6,150 bases of DNA from Alphaproteobacteria bacterium (lineage in GTDB: Bacteria > Pseudomonadota > Alphaproteobacteria > Rhizobiales > Rhizobiaceae): positions 10,926 through 17,075 of the forward strand of contig JAFKFE010000515.1 of NCBI GenBank assembly GCA_017308345.1. The letters are read 5' to 3'. The notes beneath the pieces were generated by a model. It ran no database searches and was not told where the DNA came from. It saw only the letters and a program-made list of their open reading frames with translations. Of this stretch, positions 1 through 6,134 are shown in pieces (the first letter of the stretch is position 1; each line of letters starts with the position of its first letter). The position numbers and the translations under genes were made by a program.

Positions 1-1117
1 GGCCGGCGCCATCACCAAGGTCGACGACCACACGGTGAAGCTGAAATGCCGCCAGTCGGACGTCACCATCATTCCGGGCTTTTCCGACTATCCGGCGGTC
101 ATCGTCCATCGCGACTTCGACAAGAACGGCGCCGACATGCTCAAGACGCCCGGCACCGGCCCCTACGAGCTGATCTCCTACAAGGTCGGTGAATCGGCTT
201 CGGTGCGGCGGCGCAAGGACTTCACCTGGTTCGGCGGCGAGCCCTATCTCGACGGCGTCGACTGGGTCGACTACGGATCGGACGCCTCCAATCCCGCAAT
301 CGGCAGCGCCTTCGAGGCCGGCGAGATCGACTGCAACTATCAGACGGTCGGCGGCACCGTGGACCTCTATGACAGCATGGGCCTGGTCAAGGAGCAGGTC
401 GTCACCGCCGGCACGATCGTGCTGCGCACCAACGTGACCAACAAGCCCTACGACGACAAGCGGGTGCGCAACGCAATCCAGCTCGCGGTCGACAACGAGA
501 CGGTGCTGAAGCTCGGCTATAGCGGCCTCGGACAGGTCGCCGAAAACCACCATGTCTGCCCGATCCATCCGGAATATTACGCGCTGCCGAAGGTCCCGCG
601 CGACCTGGCCAAGGCAAAGGCGCTGATGGCCGAGGCCGGCCAGACGGATCACGAGTTCGAGCTCATCTCCTACGACGCCGACTATGTGAAGGACCCGGCC
701 GACGTCGTCGCCGCGCAGATGCGCGACGCCGGATTCAAGGTCAAGCGCACCATCATCCCGGGCTCGTCGTTCTGGAACGACTGGACGAAATATCCGTGGT
801 CGACCACCGACTGGGGTATGCGGCCGCTGGGGGTCCAAGTGCTGGCGATCGCCTATCGCAGCGGCGAGGCGTGGAACGAGTCGGGCTACGCCAATCCGGA
901 TTTCGACAAGAAGCTCAACGAGGCGATGGCCGTTGCCGACCCGGCCAAGCGCAAGGAGCTGATGAAGGACGTCGAATTCATCCTGCAGGACTCCGGCATT
1001 CTCGTCCAGGCGTTCTGGCGTTCGCTCTACCGTCACCATGCCGCCTATGTGAAGAACCTCGGCATGCATCAGACATTCGAGCTGCAGTTGGACAAGGTCT
1101 GGCTGGACAAGGCCTAG
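1..1117 (+). CDS. ABC transporter substrate-binding protein, family 5 (peptide/opine/nickel type), 5'-truncated by window edge
   Basis: This is the C-terminal part of a periplasmic solute-binding protein that delivers a ligand, usually a peptide or other small nitrogen compound, to an ABC importer. The frame is open from base 2 (first codon GCC) to TAG at 1115-1117, giving 371 visible residues. Family members usually have 500-560, so the signal peptide and roughly the first 150 residues lie upstream; the internal GTG at 35 is not the start. Family 5 hallmarks, in order, are a VDDHTV strand at the left edge, PGTGPYEL (about 149-172), a WFGGEPYLDGV stretch, FEAGEID (about 311-331), the NKPYDDKRVRNAI helix (about 440-478), the LAKAKALMAEAG segment and a C-terminal SGYANPDFDKKLNEA segment. 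The WGMRPLGV and AYRSGEAWNESGY stretches resemble rhizobial members I remember. The permease and ATPase genes are not in the window and may lie upstream. Family is near certain; the ligand cannot be told. Confidence 0.93.
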   Translation, partial: AGAITKVDDHTVKLKCRQSDVTIIPGFSDYPAVIVHRDFDKNGADMLKTPGTGPYELISYKVGESASVRRRKDFTWFGGEPYLDGVDWVDYGSDASNPAIGSAFEAGEIDCNYQTVGGTVDLYDSMGLVKEQVVTAGTIVLRTNVTNKPYDDKRVRNAIQLAVDNETVLKLGYSGLGQVAENHHVCPIHPEYYALPKVPRDLAKAKALMAEAGQTDHEFELISYDADYVKDPADVVAAQMRDAGFKVKRTIIPGSSFWNDWTKYPWSTTDWGMRPLGVQVLAIAYRSGEAWNESGYANPDFDKKLNEAMAVADPAKRKELMKDVEFILQDSGILVQAFWRSLYRHHAAYVKNLGMHQTFELQLDKVWLDKA

Positions 1118-1144
1118 GGCCAGGGCAGATCACAGCAACAATTC

Positions 1145-1165
1145 AGGGGCGCGTGCCGCGCCCCT
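1145..1165 (+). terminator. Strong GC hairpin after the binding-protein gene; terminator or mRNA 3'-end stabiliser
   Basis: Starting 27 nt after the TAG there is a perfect 9-bp stem, AGGGGCGCG (1145-1153) with CGCGCCCCT (1157-1165), and a TGC loop. Past a C/C mismatch the arms continue as AATT (1140-1143) and AATT (1167-1170). No long T-run follows (only TCAATTC), so it is not a textbook intrinsic terminator. Two readings fit: a weak terminator separating the transporter from the oxidoreductase gene, or a stem that protects the binding-protein mRNA end, as is common in ABC transporter operons. Confidence 0.6.
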
Positions 1166-1213
1166 CAATTCACCGGCGACTGCGATCGATCAGTCAGCTA
1201 AATCAAATCCCAG

Positions 1214-1230
1214 GCGCTCCGCGAGAGCGC
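1214..1230 (+). other. Small hairpin in the leader of the oxidoreductase gene
   Basis: GCGCTC (1214-1219) pairs perfectly with GAGCGC (1225-1230) around a 5-nt CGCGA loop. It is followed by a purine-rich stretch that contains the ribosome binding site of the next gene. It lies 42 nt before the start codon. It may be a minor 5'-UTR structure or chance in GC-rich DNA; no known riboswitch could be matched to it. Confidence 0.3.
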
Positions 1231-1253
1231 GAGAAAAGTCGCCGAACAAGAAC

Positions 1254-1262
1254 AAAGGGAAG
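1254..1262 (+). promoter_or_regulatory. Ribosome binding site supporting the ATG at 1273
   Basis: The purine-rich stretch AAAGGGAAG lies 10 nt before ATG 1273 and is the best Shine-Dalgarno-like site in the spacer. The reading frame is open further upstream, back to about 796, but that part overlaps the binding-protein gene in another frame and encodes no family-like sequence. This site and the immediate appearance of the FAD-binding strand after 1273 fix the start. Confidence 0.6.
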
Positions 1263-1272
1263 AAACCCGAAT

Positions 1273-3690
1273 ATGCGTACTCATGCACAAGCCGTCGTCA
1301 TTGGCGGTGGTCTGATCGGCTGCTCGATCCTTTATCACCTCGCCAAGTTCGGCTGGACGGATGTCGTTCTTCTCGAGCGCAGCGAGCTGACCTCAGGCTC
1401 CACCTGGCACGCGGCGGCCAACATCCACGGCCTGCATGATTCCACCAACATCAGCCGCCTGCAGCATTATACGATGGCGCTCTACAAGGAACTGGAAGCG
1501 GAGACGGGCCAGGGCTGCGGTATCTTCCAGCCGGGCTCGCTCTATCTCGCCCAGACGGAGGCGCGCGAGCATCAGCTGAGGCTCCAGGAAGCCAAGGCGC
1601 GCCGCTACAAGATGAATTTCTACGAAGTCGGGCGCGAAGAGGCTGAGCGGCTGCATCCGCTGGTCGATTTCGACGGCATTCGCTGCATCATGTACGAGCC
1701 GGAGGGCGGCAATGTCGATCCGTCAGGCGTGACGGCGGCCTATGCCGCCGGCGCCCGCCAGCGCGGCGCGGAGATCCATCGCTTCACGCCGGTCACGGCG
1801 ACCGAGGCGCAAGCGGACGGCAGCTGGATCGTGCGCACGCCGAAGGGCGACATCCGCACGCAATGGGTGGTCAACGCCGCCGGCCTGTGGGGCAGGGAAG
1901 TGGCCGCCATGGCCGGGTTGCAACTGCCGCTGATCCCGACCGAGCACCAGTATTTCGTCACCGAGACCATTCCCGAAATCGCCGCCATGGGCCGCCGGCT
2001 GCCGTCGGTCGCCGATCGCGACGGCGAATATTATCTGCGCCAGGAAGGCTTGGGGCTGCTGATCGGCGCCTATGAGCGCAACATGAAGTTCTGGGCCGAG
2101 GAAGGAACCCCGCTGGATTTCGGCCACGAGCTGTTTCCCGACGATCTCGACCGCATCGAGGAAAACATGATCCGCGCCATCCAGCGCGTTCCGGCGGTCG
2201 CCGCCGCCGGCGTCAAGAAGGTGATCAACGGTCCGATGATATGGTCGCCCGACAGCGCGGTGCTGTTCGGGCCGGTGCCGGAGCTCAGCAACTATTTCTG
2301 CTGCAACGGCATCATCCCGGGCTTCTCGCAGTCGGGGGGCATGGGCAAGCTCGCCGCCGAATGGATGATCGAGGGCGAGCCGACGCTCGACATGTTCGGC
2401 TGGGACATGGCGCGGTTCGGCCACTGGGCCGGCAAGGCCTTCACCAAGGCGCGCGTGCAGGACCAGTACAGCCACCGTTTCAAGATCCATTTCCCGAATG
2501 AGGAGCGCGCCGCCGGCCGGCCTGTGCGGACCCGGCCCGTCTACGAAATGCAGAAGGAGATGGGCGCCGTGTTCGGACTCAACTTCGGCTGGGAGCATCC
2601 GCTGTGGTTCGCCGCCGAAGGCGAGCCGCGCGAGGAGACGGTCGGCTTCACGCGCCAGAACTGGTGGGGTCCGGTCGGTCGCGAGGCGCGCATGCTGCGC
2701 GAGCATGCCGGGATCATCGACATCTCCAATTTCGCCAAATACGAGGTGAAGGGCGCCGGCGCGGAAACCTGGCTGAACGCGATCTTCGCCAACCGCATGC
2801 CGATCAAGGCCGGCAACTCCTGCCTGACGCCGTTGATCGGCAAGCGCGGCGGCATCGCCGGCGACTTCACCGTCACCCGACTGGCGGACGACGAGTTCAT
2901 GGTGATCGGCTCCGGCATGGCCGAGCGCTTCCACCAGCGTTTCTTCAAGTCCGTGCCGCTGCCCGAAGGCACCACTTTTCGCTCGCGCACCGAGGATCTC
3001 GGCGGCTTCAATGTCGCCGGGCCGAAATCGCGCGAATTGTTGCAGCGGCTGACCAATGACGACCTGTCGAACGAGGCCTTCCCGTTCATGCGCTCGCGCC
3101 AGATCACTGTCGCCGGTGTCGATGTGGTGGCGCTGAGGGTTTCCTTCACCGGCGATCTCGGCTGGGAACTGCACTGCAAGGCCACCGACCAGGTCGAGCT
3201 CTATCGCGCGCTGCTCAAGGCCGGCGCGGAAGTCGGCGCCGGGCCGGTCGGCTCGCGGGCGCTGATGTCGCTGCGCGTCGAAAAGGGTTACGGCAGCTGG
3301 AGCCGCGAGTATTCGCCCGAATACTGGCCGCAGGAGGTCAAGCTCGACCGGCTGATCAAGACCGACAAGGACTTCCTCAACCGCGAAGCCTATCTCGCCG
3401 TCGCCGGCAAGCCCGCGCGGGACGAGTTGATCATGCTTTCGGTGTCGGCCAAGGACGCGGACGCCACCGGCGGCGAGCCGATCTTCCTGCCTGACGGCAC
3501 GCCGATCGGCCAGGTGTCGTCCGGCGCCTATGGCTATTTCGTCGAGCAGTCGCTGGCGATGGGCTACGTGAAGGCGGGAACCGCCAAGGCGGGCGACAGG
3601 GTGACCGTCGCCATTTTGGGCAGGCCGCATGACGCGGTGCTGCTCGCGCATCCGCCCTTCGACCCGGAAGGCAAGCGGCTGCGGTCGTAA
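1273..3690 (+). CDS. FAD-dependent oxidoreductase with C-terminal GcvT (folate-binding) module; dimethylglycine/sarcosine dehydrogenase family
   Basis: An 805-residue cytoplasmic enzyme (no signal peptide or membrane segment seen), the usual size for the family. Known members oxidise an N-methyl group on a glycine-like substrate with FAD and transfer the carbon to tetrahydrofolate as 5,10-methylene-THF; electrons normally go to ETF in dehydrogenases or O2 in oxidases. Module order: DAO-type FAD domain (about 7-365) with GGGLIG at 11-16 and Glu35 closing the second beta strand; a linker FAO_M-like domain (about 366-435); GcvT aminomethyltransferase domain (about 440-700); GcvT C-terminal barrel (about 715-800). 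TSGSTWHAA places His46 where family members attach FAD covalently. In GGIAGDFTV, Asp531 aligns with the folate-site Asp of dimethylglycine oxidase. The SREYSPEYWPQEV stretch is typical of the GcvT end. The gene follows the binding-protein gene by 155 bp on the same strand, with a hairpin between. Exact substrate (sarcosine, dimethylglycine or another N-methyl compound) is not decidable; rhizobia carry several paralogues. Confidence 0.93.
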   Translation: MRTHAQAVVIGGGLIGCSILYHLAKFGWTDVVLLERSELTSGSTWHAAANIHGLHDSTNISRLQHYTMALYKELEAETGQGCGIFQPGSLYLAQTEAREHQLRLQEAKARRYKMNFYEVGREEAERLHPLVDFDGIRCIMYEPEGGNVDPSGVTAAYAAGARQRGAEIHRFTPVTATEAQADGSWIVRTPKGDIRTQWVVNAAGLWGREVAAMAGLQLPLIPTEHQYFVTETIPEIAAMGRRLPSVADRDGEYYLRQEGLGLLIGAYERNMKFWAEEGTPLDFGHELFPDDLDRIEENMIRAIQRVPAVAAAGVKKVINGPMIWSPDSAVLFGPVPELSNYFCCNGIIPGFSQSGGMGKLAAEWMIEGEPTLDMFGWDMARFGHWAGKAFTKARVQDQYSHRFKIHFPNEERAAGRPVRTRPVYEMQKEMGAVFGLNFGWEHPLWFAAEGEPREETVGFTRQNWWGPVGREARMLREHAGIIDISNFAKYEVKGAGAETWLNAIFANRMPIKAGNSCLTPLIGKRGGIAGDFTVTRLADDEFMVIGSGMAERFHQRFFKSVPLPEGTTFRSRTEDLGGFNVAGPKSRELLQRLTNDDLSNEAFPFMRSRQITVAGVDVVALRVSFTGDLGWELHCKATDQVELYRALLKAGAEVGAGPVGSRALMSLRVEKGYGSWSREYSPEYWPQEVKLDRLIKTDKDFLNREAYLAVAGKPARDELIMLSVSAKDADATGGEPIFLPDGTPIGQVSSGAYGYFVEQSLAMGYVKAGTAKAGDRVTVAILGRPHDAVLLAHPPFDPEGKRLRS

Positions 3691-3712
3691 GCCGCGAACA
3701 CCTGAGAATTGC

Positions 3713-3759
3713 TCGGCGGCGATCATGCCGCCGACGCCTCAGCCGCCGAAGCGGCTGAG
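3713..3759. terminator. Two tandem perfect hairpins at the convergent gene junction; candidate bidirectional terminator
   Basis: Between and across the converging gene ends there are two perfect stems. The first is TCGGCGGC (3713-3720) with GCCGCCGA (3727-3734), loop GATCAT. The second, 3 nt further on, is CTCAGCCGC (3738-3746) with GCGGCTGAG (3751-3759), loop CGAA; it includes the TGA stop (3741-3739) and last codons of the minus-strand deacetylase gene. Neither strand shows a long T-run after a stem, so termination could be inefficient or Rho-assisted. Position and symmetry suit a shared terminator for both transcripts. Confidence 0.6.
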
Positions 3760-4656
3760 CCAGTGGCGGGCGAGGTCGGAGCGCCGGCAGACCCAGATGT
3801 CGGGATTGGCGGTGATCTTGTCGAGGAAGCGCTCCAGGCCGATCATGCGGCCCGGTCGCGCCGCCAGCCGGCAGTGTAGCGACACCGTCATCATGCGCGG
3901 TGTCTTTTGGCCTTCCTTCAAGAGCCAGTCGACGCCGTCGCTGACATATTCGAAGAACTGGCTGCCGGTCTCCAGGCCCGAGCCGCGCGAAAAGCGGCTG
4001 TCGTTGTTGTCGAAGCTGTGGGGCACGACCAGATGCCTTTTGGCGCCGACATCGACGAAATAGGGCAGGTCGTCATTATAGTCGTCGCAGTCGAACAGGA
4101 AGCCGCCATGCTCGACCACCAGCCTCCTCGTGTTGAGGCTTGGCCGGCCGGTGTACCAGCCCGCCGGATAGATGCCGGTGACCTTGCGGACCGTATCCAC
4201 CGTCATGGCGATATGCTGGCGCTCTTCCTCTTCGCTGAGCGGCGCATAGTCGATCCAGCGCCAGCCATGGCAGACAATATCGCTGCCGAGCGCCGCGATC
4301 GCCTTGCCCGCCGCCGGGTTGAGCTCCAGCGCGCGCCCGACGATGTAGAAGGTCGGAACGACGCCCTTGTCCCGGAACAGCGAGATCAGCCGCCAGACGC
4401 CGACGCGCGAACCGTATTCATAGAGCGATTCCATGTTGCGGTTGCGCAAGTCGGGCACGGCGGGCGCCACGGCGAGGTCGGACAGGATAGCCTCGGACAC
4501 GCCATCGCCTTCGCCGATCGAGTATTCCGCGCCTTCCTCGTAGTTGACGACGATGTTGAGCGCCAGCTTAGCGCCGCCGGGCCATTCAGCCGCCGGCGGC
4601 CGCTCGCCATAGCCGATGAAATCGCGGGCGGGCAGATACGGCATGTGTGACGTCAC
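3739..4656 (-). CDS. puuE: PuuE-type allantoinase-like protein (polysaccharide deacetylase superfamily)
   Basis: A 305-residue protein closely resembling, from memory, Pseudomonas fluorescens PuuE (about 308 residues), which hydrolyses (S)-allantoin to allantoate in purine breakdown. PuuE is unrelated to metal amidohydrolase allantoinases and was recruited from the carbohydrate-deacetylase fold. Matching stretches in order: RDFIGYGERPP (11-21), NYEEG (38-42, where classic deacetylases have a TFDDG-like metal site), ESLYEYGSRVGVWR (76-89), CHGWRWIDY (129-137), GWYTGR with NTRRLV (166-180), DDLPY (195-199), NDSRF (218-222), LHCRLAARPGRM (260-271) and RRSDLARHW (291-299). No signal peptide is seen, so it is probably cytoplasmic. 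The GTG at 4656 is chosen because AGGGGA sits 9 nt upstream; ATG at 4644 would start closer to where PuuE starts but has no well-spaced site. It lies 27 bp after the aminotransferase gene, likely in one operon. No other purine-degradation gene is visible, so the substrate could be a different cyclic amide or ureide: family strong, allantoin activity moderate. Confidence 0.88.
   Translation of the reverse strand: MTSHMPYLPARDFIGYGERPPAAEWPGGAKLALNIVVNYEEGAEYSIGEGDGVSEAILSDLAVAPAVPDLRNRNMESLYEYGSRVGVWRLISLFRDKGVVPTFYIVGRALELNPAAGKAIAALGSDIVCHGWRWIDYAPLSEEEERQHIAMTVDTVRKVTGIYPAGWYTGRPSLNTRRLVVEHGGFLFDCDDYNDDLPYFVDVGAKRHLVVPHSFDNNDSRFSRGSGLETGSQFFEYVSDGVDWLLKEGQKTPRMMTVSLHCRLAARPGRMIGLERFLDKITANPDIWVCRRSDLARHWLSRFGG
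4647..4656. repeat. Perfect 10-bp palindrome over the puuE-like start codon
   Basis: GTGACGTCAC is a perfect palindrome that contains the chosen GTG start codon of the minus-strand deacetylase gene. It could be a small operator, or simply chance. No second copy was noticed nearby. Confidence 0.25.
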
Positions 4657-4665
4657 GTCTTGAAA

Positions 4666-4671
4666 TCCCCT
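4666..4671 (-). promoter_or_regulatory. Ribosome binding site deciding the GTG start of the puuE-like gene
   Basis: Read on the minus strand this is AGGGGA, 9 nt before GTG (4656-4654) but 21 nt before the in-frame ATG (4644-4642). It lies in the 27-bp gap after the aminotransferase stop (TAA, 4686-4684). It supports translation of a downstream operon gene from GTG. Confidence 0.6.
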
Positions 4672-4683
4672 GGGATGAAGCCC

Positions 4684-5760
4684 TTACCAGCATTGCCGGC
4701 CGCGCAGGGCGGTGAGCGCGCGCAGCGTGCGGTCCATGACCTCCGGCGGTCCGATCGTGATTCGCAGGCAGTCGGTCAGGCCGTAACCCGCCATGCCGCG
4801 CACGACGATGTCGACGCCGCGCAGGGCGGTGTCGGCCGCGGTCGCGGCCGCCGCGTCGGCAAAGCGCACCAGAACGAAATTCGTCCGGCTTTCGGGGACT
4901 TCGTATCCGGCCGCTTTCAAGCCCAGCGTGAAGCCGTCGCGGCTATCGGCGGTACGCGCAACCGTCGAGCGCATATAGGCCTGGTCCTCGAGGGCCGCGA
5001 CGGCCATGGCAAGGCTTACGGTCGAGACCTGGTTGGAATTCTGCATCTTGCGCACTTCGGCGGCAATTGGGGGCGCAAACAACCCCCAGCCGATGCGCGC
5101 GCCGGCGAGCCCGTAAGCCTTGGACAGACTGCGCAGGACAACGGTGTCGCCGCGCCCGGCCAGCGCGAAGACGGCCTGCGGATCCTGGTCGTCGAATTCG
5201 CCATAGGCCTGGTCGATCATCAGCAGAACGTCGCCGGGCAGCGCCGCGCGCAGGCGCAGCAATTCGGCGTTCTTGATGCGCGTGCCGGTCGGGTTGCCCG
5301 GATTGCAGACGAACACGATGCGCGTCGCCGGCGTGAGAGCCGCCAGGATGGCGTCGATCGAGACCTCGAAGCCACGCTCCGCGGCCTTGACGTAGGTTGC
5401 CCCGACGCGCGCGGCGGCCGAGGCGGCAAAATTATAGGCATAGTCCGTGCCCAGCACATCCGCGCCGGGACCGGCGAAGGCCGCGATGGTGCAGGCGATC
5501 AGGTCCATCGAACCGGCGCCGCACAGGATAAGGTCGCGCTCCACCCCATAGGTTTTTGCGATCGCGTCGCGCAGCAATGTCCAGTCCGGGTCGGGATAAA
5601 GATGGCTGCGCGCCACGGCGTCCCGGCCAGCCTCGATCACGCTCGGGCTGGGCGGGAAGGCGCTCTCGTTCTGGGCCAGCGTCGGCCGGCCGAAGCCGCC
5701 GAAATTCGCCAGCGCGAAAGCGGACATGGCCTCTATATGGGCGGTGGCTTTCAGGGGCAC
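4684..5760 (-). CDS. PLP-dependent aminotransferase, histidinol-phosphate aminotransferase (HisC)-like, fold type I
   Basis: A 358-residue cytoplasmic aminotransferase, normal length for the HisC/class I-II group. Visible landmarks: NES at 31-33 with PPSPS at 36-40, where HisC has its NENP/PSP segment; YPDP (55-58); GAGSMDLI (81-88); CNPGNPTG (152-159); Asp183 and Tyr186 in IDQAYGEF, which contact the PLP pyridine ring; SLSKAYGLAGARIGWG (211-226) with Lys214 as Schiff-base lysine and Arg222 binding PLP phosphate; and LRITIG with Arg333, the likely substrate-carboxylate arginine. The GTG at 5760 gives an N-terminus (KATAHIEAMSAFALA) like rhizobial paralogues I remember; no strong ribosome binding site precedes it, and ATG 5727 is an alternative. 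No other histidine-biosynthesis gene is nearby, so this is more likely a paralogue for another amino acid or amine than the housekeeping HisC. It is the first gene of a probable two-gene operon with the puuE-like gene. Confidence 0.9.
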   Translation of the reverse strand: MPLKATAHIEAMSAFALANFGGFGRPTLAQNESAFPPSPSVIEAGRDAVARSHLYPDPDWTLLRDAIAKTYGVERDLILCGAGSMDLIACTIAAFAGPGADVLGTDYAYNFAASAAARVGATYVKAAERGFEVSIDAILAALTPATRIVFVCNPGNPTGTRIKNAELLRLRAALPGDVLLMIDQAYGEFDDQDPQAVFALAGRGDTVVLRSLSKAYGLAGARIGWGLFAPPIAAEVRKMQNSNQVSTVSLAMAVAALEDQAYMRSTVARTADSRDGFTLGLKAAGYEVPESRTNFVLVRFADAAAATAADTALRGVDIVVRGMAGYGLTDCLRITIGPPEVMDRTLRALTALRGRQCW

Positions 5761-6089
5761 GGCATGAAGGTCCGGCTATAGCTTCGTCGGCAAGGTGTTG
5801 CGAGGAGAGGCTAAGGCAGGGCGGCCAACCCGCAAAGCAAAATTCGCCGGCACAATGGCCATGGGAATTTGGCCCATGCGGGGGAGGAAAAAGCGCACTG
5901 TCACCGTAAATACAGTTGTCCTTCGGGCCGCGAACATCCGAATGAATGATGGCAGGCAGGTCGGCTATGTTACCACGTCATCATTAGTATGCGTGCAACG
6001 CGCGAGGTGGGAAATTGCAACCCCTTGAGTGTACCAAAAGTTCGACGAGGTTGAGAGGCGACCAGGAGCGCCAAGCAAGATTGGAGAAG
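5761..6089. other. Intergenic region upstream of the minus-strand operon, no convincing gene
   Basis: About 330 bases with lower GC and no coding pattern that I recognise. A 77-residue frame at 5795-6028 (+) has no recognisable motif or good start. The region should hold the promoter of the minus-strand aminotransferase/puuE-like operon, but no clear -35/-10 pair with correct spacing was found on either strand. Small structures present: CATGGG/CCCATG (5860-5865 and 5873-5878); ACTGT-N10-ACAGT (5897-5901 and 5912-5916); and TGCAAC twice in direct orientation (5994-5999 and 6016-6021), 22 nt apart. These could be regulator sites. Confidence 0.5.
5897..5916. promoter_or_regulatory. Possible operator: ACTGT-N10-ACAGT inverted repeat
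   Basis: Two 5-bp inverted half-sites are separated by 10 nt, in an AT-richer pocket about 140-155 bp upstream of the minus-strand aminotransferase start. Spacing and symmetry fit a dimeric helix-turn-helix regulator, but the arms are short and no regulator gene is in the window. Confidence 0.2.
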
Positions 6090-6134
6090 ATGGTCAGACT
6101 GAAGCATCTTCGGTCCGGTTCTTGGCTGGCGCTC
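6066..6134. repeat. Nested imperfect inverted repeat (~69 nt) able to fold into one long stem-loop
   Basis: The outer arms GAGCGCCA (6066-6073) and TGGCGCTC (6127-6134) are perfectly complementary. After a 2x2 internal loop, CAAGA (6076-6080) pairs with TCTTG (6120-6124). Inside, GAAGATG (6086-6092) pairs with CATCTTC (6105-6111) around a 12-nt loop, with GGA (6083-6085) and TCC (6114-6116) extending it past a GG bulge. The arrangement could be a structured RNA, an attenuator-like leader or the end of a mobile element. It also covers a possible start codon at 6090. Confidence 0.4.

Noticed and set aside
1185..1215. GCTAAATCAAAT in the spacer, reminiscent of SAM-II riboswitch elements
   Set aside because: The remaining conserved blocks and their order are missing; only a short string matches.
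1205..1265. Resemblance of the oxidoreductase leader (GCGAGAG ... GCCGAA) to a glycine riboswitch core
   Set aside because: The bases after GCCGAA do not match the expected GG-rich core, and the paired elements are too short for one aptamer. A covariance-model search with the glycine riboswitch family would settle it; a clear hit would reverse this.
796..1272. Upstream extension of the oxidoreductase frame back to 796
   Set aside because: It overlaps the binding-protein gene in another frame, crosses the hairpin spacer, encodes no family-like sequence, and a ribosome site precedes ATG 1273.
1723..3726. 667-codon open frame on the minus strand, opposite the oxidoreductase gene
   Set aside because: It runs antisense to a gene with clear FAD and GcvT motifs, is rich in Arg/Ala/Gly/His as shadows in GC-rich DNA are, and shows no domain.
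4660..5781. 373-codon plus-strand frame opposite the aminotransferase gene, and the 247-codon frame at 3907-4650 opposite the puuE-like gene
   Set aside because: Both are antisense shadows; the opposite strand has complete catalytic motifs, and these frames have low-complexity Arg/Gly/Ala composition.
5795..6028. 77-codon plus-strand frame
   Set aside because: No ribosome site, no recognisable motif, and composition like non-coding DNA; not enough support to call a gene.
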